A stretch of 64,000 nt of DNA from VRUE01 sp963730315 (GTDB taxonomy: Bacteria > Actinomycetota > Thermoleophilia > Solirubrobacterales > 70-9), in assembly GCA_963730315.1 (NCBI GenBank), contig CAVSRD010000004.1:1-64000 (forward strand), written 5' to 3'. This document shows positions 58,691-64,000 of the stretch, piece by piece. Position 1 is the first letter of the stretch. Every line of letters begins with the position of its first letter. A model generated the notes under the pieces. That model was not told where the DNA came from, made no database searches, and was given only the letters and a program-made list of their open reading frames with translations. Made by a program: the position numbers and the translations under genes.

Positions 58691-59878
58691 ATGGCGGCGG
58701 ACGAGCGGATCTCGCTGAGCGAGGCGGCGCGACGCTCCGGCGTTTCGGCCAGCACGCTGAGGCGCTGGGCCTCCGAGCACGTCGTGCCGGTGCGCCGCGG
58801 CCGCTGGACCGCCGCCGCCGCCGCGCAGGCGCGGGTGGTGGCGCGGATGCGGGAGCGAGGGCACTCGTTGGAGGAACTGCGGCGGGCGGGCCGCGAGGGC
58901 CGGCTCGCCTTCGGCTTCGTCGAGGAGCTGTTCCCGGGCGCCGAGGAGCAGTCGACGGTCGAGGAGGTGGCGCGGGAGACCGGCCTCGAGCCGGAGCTGA
59001 TCGAGCGCATCCTGGTCATTCTCGGCACCCCGCTTGACCGCGAGCGGCTGCTCAACCCCGACGACGTGAGGGCCCTGCGGCACTGCGCCCGCGTGCTGGC
59101 CGCGGGTTTTCCGCTGGTCGCCTTCCTGCAGATCGTCCGCGTCTACGCCCAGTCGCTGCGGCGGATCGCCGAGACGGAGGTTCGCCTCTTCCACCTCTTC
59201 GTGCACGAACCGATGATTCGCGACGCCCTGCCGGAGCTGGAGATCGCCGAGGAGATGGGCGAGCTGGCCGCCGACCTCCTGCCGCTGGCGGCGCCGATGA
59301 CCGAGTACCTGCACACCCGCTACCTGCGCTACTACACCGAACAGGACGTGGTCGGCCACATGGAGACCGACCTCGAGGCGCCCGCCCCCGACCTGGGCCA
59401 GGTGCCGGTAACGCTCTGCTTCATCGACCTCACCGGCTTCACCCGCTACACCGAGGAGGAGGGTGACGAGGAGGCGCTCGACGTGGTCGAGAACTTCGTC
59501 GAAACGGTCGAAGCAACGCTGCCGGCCGAGGCGACGATCGTGAAGACGATCGGCGACGAGGTGATGGTCGTCTCGCCAGACCCAGCGTCGCTGACCGATT
59601 GGGCGGTTTCGCTGCTTGAACAGTTTCCGCGCCGCCCGCGGCCTCGCGTCGGCATCCACCACGCGAGCGCCGTGTTCCGCGACGGCGACTACTTTGGCAC
59701 CCACGTCAACCTCGTCCATCGCGTCGTCGGCCGCGCCCAGGCGGGCGAGGTGCTGGTCACCGACCGCGTCGCCGGCACCCTCCAGGGCCGCGGCCTCGAC
59801 TGCGAGCCGATCGGCGAGGTTCACCTGAGGGGGTTCCCGGAGGCCACGCCGCTGTTCATCGTCCGTCGAGCCTCCTGA
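58691..59878 (+). CDS. MerR-type HTH / class III adenylate cyclase fusion
   Basis: 395 residues. The N-terminus is a MerR-like helix-turn-helix (ISLSEAARRSGVSASTLRRW, then VARMRERGHSLEELRRAG). A helical regulatory region follows (about 85-225). The C-terminal class III cyclase has both metal Asp (CFIDLTGFTRYTEEEGDEE; KTIGDEVMVVS), the adenine-selecting Lys (VKTIGD) and the Asn/Arg transition-state residues in GTHVNLVHRVVG, so it should make cAMP. The layout recalls mycobacterial Rv1264-type cyclases with an autoinhibitory N-terminus, but with an added DNA-binding-type domain. The tilS gene follows after 26 bp. Confidence 0.88.
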   Translation: MAADERISLSEAARRSGVSASTLRRWASEHVVPVRRGRWTAAAAAQARVVARMRERGHSLEELRRAGREGRLAFGFVEELFPGAEEQSTVEEVARETGLEPELIERILVILGTPLDRERLLNPDDVRALRHCARVLAAGFPLVAFLQIVRVYAQSLRRIAETEVRLFHLFVHEPMIRDALPELEIAEEMGELAADLLPLAAPMTEYLHTRYLRYYTEQDVVGHMETDLEAPAPDLGQVPVTLCFIDLTGFTRYTEEEGDEEALDVVENFVETVEATLPAEATIVKTIGDEVMVVSPDPASLTDWAVSLLEQFPRRPRPRVGIHHASAVFRDGDYFGTHVNLVHRVVGRAQAGEVLVTDRVAGTLQGRGLDCEPIGEVHLRGFPEATPLFIVRRAS

Positions 59879-59904
59879 CGGCACGTCCGCGCAACACTTA
59901 TGGG

Positions 59905-60843
59905 ATGGAAAACGAGGCGATGCTCGAGGCGGTCCGCGAGGACGGCATGCTGCCGGCCGGGGCGCCGCTCGTCGCGATGCTCTCCGGGGGGAGGGACTCG
60001 GTCTGCTTGCTCGACCTGGCAGTGCGGCTGCTCGGCGCCGGGGCGGTGACCGCGCTGCACGTCAACTACGGGCTGCGCGACGAGTCCGACGCCGACGAGG
60101 CCCACTGCGCGGCGCTCTGCGAGCGACTGGGAGTGCGGCTGGAGGTCGAGCGGCCGCGTCGCCCGGAGGGTCGCGGCAACCTGCAGGCTTGGGCGCGCGA
60201 CGCTCGCTACGCGGCGGCCGCGCGCCTGGCGCTGGCCGGCGACGGCTTGATCGCCGCCGGCCACACCGCCGACGATCAGGTCGAGACGATCCTCTATCGG
60301 CTCGCTTCCTCGCCCAGCCGCCGCGCCCTGCTCGGGATGCGGCCCCGGGACGGCAAGCTGGTGCGGCCGCTGCTCGGCTTCACCCGCGAGCAGACCACTG
60401 CCTACTGCGAGGAGCGGGGGCTGGCCTGGCGCGACGACCCGAGCAACGGCGAGCCCGCCTACGCGCGCAACCGGGTGCGCCACGGGCTGGCGCGGGCGAT
60501 CGCCGAGGTCCACCCCGCTGCGGCCCGCAACGTGCTGCGTACGGCGGAGCTGCTGCGCGACGAGGCCGAGGTGCTGGACACGCTGGTCGCCGCCGAGCTC
60601 GAAGGTTCGAACGGCTCGCCCCGCAACGCGATCGAGTTGGACCGCCTCGCCGAGCTGCCGGCGGCGCTGCGCCGGCTGATCGTCCAGCAGCTCGCCGACC
60701 GGGCTGCGGGCCGCCCGGTGGCCGGCGCGGCCCGCCACGCCGAGGAGGTCGCCGCCCTGCGCCGCACCGGCACCGCGATGCTCGACCTAGGCGGCGGGGT
60801 GCGGGCGATCGCCGAGCGCGGCGTTCTGCGGGCAGAGCGGTAA
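59905..60843 (+). CDS. tilS: tRNA(Ile)-lysidine synthase
   Basis: A 312-residue PP-loop ATPase that converts C34 of the CAU-anticodon tRNA-Ile to lysidine so that it reads AUA. MLSGGRDSVCLLDLA is the SGGxDS loop; LHVNYGLRDESDADE, AAGHTADDQVETILYRL and LRPLLGFTR-type LVRPLLGFTREQT are family blocks. It is short and lacks the full C-terminal TilS domain, as in many actinobacteria. AACACT ends 6 nt before ATG 59905. The hpt gene follows after 11 bp. Confidence 0.94.
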   Translation: MENEAMLEAVREDGMLPAGAPLVAMLSGGRDSVCLLDLAVRLLGAGAVTALHVNYGLRDESDADEAHCAALCERLGVRLEVERPRRPEGRGNLQAWARDARYAAAARLALAGDGLIAAGHTADDQVETILYRLASSPSRRALLGMRPRDGKLVRPLLGFTREQTTAYCEERGLAWRDDPSNGEPAYARNRVRHGLARAIAEVHPAAARNVLRTAELLRDEAEVLDTLVAAELEGSNGSPRNAIELDRLAELPAALRRLIVQQLADRAAGRPVAGAARHAEEVAALRRTGTAMLDLGGGVRAIAERGVLRAER

Positions 60844-60854
60844 TACTCGCACCG
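60842..60854 (+). promoter_or_regulatory. Probable leaderless promoter (-10 AATACT) of hpt
   Basis: AATACT (60842-60847, overlapping the tilS stop TAA), 7 nt, then ATG 60855. Confidence 0.45.
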
Positions 60855-61388
60855 ATGACGATCGGCGAGACCTTGGTCTCCGGCGACGAACTGCAGCGGC
60901 GAATCGCCGAGCTGGGGACGGAGATCAGCGAGGATTACGCGGGTCGCGACCTGTTCATGATCGGCGTCCTGAAGGGCGCCGTGATCTTCCTTGCCGACCT
61001 GATGCGGCACCTGACGGTGCCCTGCGAGATCGACTTCATGGCCGTCTCCAGCTACGGCTCGCAGACGGACTCCTCGGGCGTCGTGAGGATCCTCAAGGAC
61101 CTGGACGCGCCGATCGAGGGCCGCCATGTGCTGATCGTCGAGGACATCATCGATTCCGGCCTGACGCTCCAGTACCTGATGCGCAATCTCAACGCTCGCG
61201 CCCCGGCCTCGCTGGAGGCGTGCGCGCTGCTGACCAAGCCGGACCGGCTGCGCGTCGACCTCGAGCCGCGCTACGTCGGCTTCCGCATCGCGGACCGCTT
61301 CGCGATCGGATACGGCCTCGACTACGCCCAGCGGTACCGCAACCTCGACTACGTCGCTGCATTGGATGAGCAGGCGGCCAGGCCCTGA
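60855..61388 (+). CDS. hpt: Hypoxanthine phosphoribosyltransferase
   Basis: A 177-residue purine-salvage enzyme making IMP or GMP from the base and PRPP. VLIVEDIIDSGLTLQYL is the PRPP loop, GVLKGAVIFLADLMRHL the N-terminal block, SSYGSQTDSSG the flexible catalytic loop and LLTKPDRLRVDLEPRYVGF the base-binding part. The tilS-hpt-ftsH order is conserved in actinobacteria. Confidence 0.96.
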   Translation: MTIGETLVSGDELQRRIAELGTEISEDYAGRDLFMIGVLKGAVIFLADLMRHLTVPCEIDFMAVSSYGSQTDSSGVVRILKDLDAPIEGRHVLIVEDIIDSGLTLQYLMRNLNARAPASLEACALLTKPDRLRVDLEPRYVGFRIADRFAIGYGLDYAQRYRNLDYVAALDEQAARP

Positions 61389-61416
61389 AATCGCCCTGGT
61401 ACGCTGATTTTTCCCT

Positions 61417-63363
<1,947 letters not shown>

Positions 63364-63402
63364 GGGTCGGGGGACGCCCAACGTCCCCACCACCGAGCGG
63401 GT

Positions 63403-63414
63403 GATACTCCGCGC
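63403..63414 (+). promoter_or_regulatory. Probable leaderless promoter (-10 GATACT) of folP
   Basis: GATACT (63403-63408), 6 nt, then ATG 63415. No Shine-Dalgarno. Confidence 0.5.
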
Positions 63415-64000
63415 ATGACTACGAAGCTCATGGGCGTGGTCAACGTGACGCCGGATTCGTTCTCGGACGGCGGCTTGTACCTCGATGCGGACGCGGCGAT
63501 CCGGCATGGAAAAAGGCTGGCGCGGGATGGGGCGGCGATCCTCGATGTGGGCGGCGAGTCGACGAGGCCGGGGGCGGAGGAAGTGAGCGCCGCGGAGGAG
63601 GTGGCACGGGTCGTCCCGGTGGTAGTGGGGCTGGCCGGGACCGCGACCGTCTCCATCGATACGTCGAAGTGTGCGGTGGCCGAGGCGGCGCTGGATGCCG
63701 GGGCCTCGATCGTCAACGACGTCACCGCGATGCGGGGAGACCCGGAGATCGGGGCGCTCTGCGGCGAGCGTGGCGCGGGGCTGGTGCTGATGCACATGCA
63801 GGGCACGCCGCGGACGATGCAAGAGAGCCCCACCTACGCGGACGTGGCCGACGAGGTGAAGGCGTTCCTCGCGGAGCGGCTGCATGCGGCGGTAGCGGCG
63901 GGAGTCGCCGAGAAGCGGATCTGGCTCGACCCCGGGATCGGCTTCGGGAAGACGCTCGAGCACAACCTCGAGCTGCTGAGGCGGCTCGGCGAGCTGCGCG
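63415..64000 (+). CDS. folP: Dihydropteroate synthase (truncated by the window end)
   Basis: The first 195 residues of DHPS, the sulfonamide target that joins pABA to the pterin diphosphate. GVVNVTPDSFSDGGLYLD, ILDVGGESTRPGAEEV, VSIDTSK, IVNDVTAMRG, VLMHMQGTPRTMQ and WLDPGIGFGKT are all conserved. The rest lies beyond the window. It is normally followed by folB and folK, extending a folate cluster after ftsH. Confidence 0.95.
   Translation, partial: MTTKLMGVVNVTPDSFSDGGLYLDADAAIRHGKRLARDGAAILDVGGESTRPGAEEVSAAEEVARVVPVVVGLAGTATVSIDTSKCAVAEAALDAGASIVNDVTAMRGDPEIGALCGERGAGLVLMHMQGTPRTMQESPTYADVADEVKAFLAERLHAAVAAGVAEKRIWLDPGIGFGKTLEHNLELLRRLGELR

Overview
This is about 64 kb of high-GC chromosomal DNA with nearly continuous, tightly packed genes on both strands. 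It suggests an actinobacterium, most likely of the deep-branching class Thermoleophilia (Solirubrobacterales-like). The reasons are an actinobacterial integration host factor (mIHF), frequent GTG and TTG starts, the tilS-hpt-ftsH-folP housekeeping order, many short lipoproteins and membrane proteins without clear homologues, and a type III glutamine synthetase. The class assignment is inference. I see no insertion sequence, prophage, CRISPR array, rRNA or tRNA.

Layout. 1-3.7 kb: the end of an unknown gene, then a leftward aldehyde dehydrogenase, a PQQ-type sugar dehydrogenase lipoprotein and a second lipoprotein. 3.7-11.2 kb: a rightward lipid-transport-like ABC system (two MlaE/YrbE permeases and an MlaF-like ATPase), a large inverted-repeat element, an RND/MMPL exporter, a thioredoxin-like protein, a free-standing B3/B4 domain and two unknown proteins. 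11.2-15.5 kb: mIHF, then a divergent pair made of an alpha-oxoamine synthase with serine palmitoyltransferase-like motifs and a GNAT-type acyltransferase, then a DNA glycosylase. 15.5-27.7 kb: a PAS-GAF-GGDEF-EAL protein, a ThiXYZ-like ABC importer, TauE plus an Rrf2 regulator, a MoxR/VWA pair, a lipoprotein, a cation antiporter and a peroxiredoxin. 27.7-36.3 kb: an acyl-CoA dehydrogenase under a probable TetR operator, typA, cspA, a YHYH protein, a TVP38 protein and RecD2. 36.3-43.6 kb: a decayed cyclopropane-fatty-acid synthase, a cupin, a YggU protein, a two-module pentapeptide protein divergent from rlmN, a P450 and a phosphoesterase. 43.5-50.5 kb: GSIII, a bifunctional beta-oxidation protein, a sirtuin and an ammonium transporter. 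50.5-64 kb: a LysR regulator, a Usp, a HAD phosphatase, a three-enzyme peptidoglycan hydrolase, a nucleosidase, a MerR-adenylate cyclase fusion, then tilS, hpt, ftsH and the start of folP.

The most notable signal is regulatory. At least 15 genes have a TANNNT-like -10 hexamer ending 6-9 nt before the start codon and no Shine-Dalgarno sequence, which is the pattern of leaderless transcription. Three divergent gene pairs are separated by only 24-25 bp, with the two -10 hexamers overlapping. Other strong signals are the inverted-repeat element at 6346-6488, a two-copy intergenic repeat (4569-4632 and 14568-14627), a 20-bp palindrome in front of the acyl-CoA dehydrogenase, and the possible sphingoid-base gene pair at 11.8-14.2 kb.
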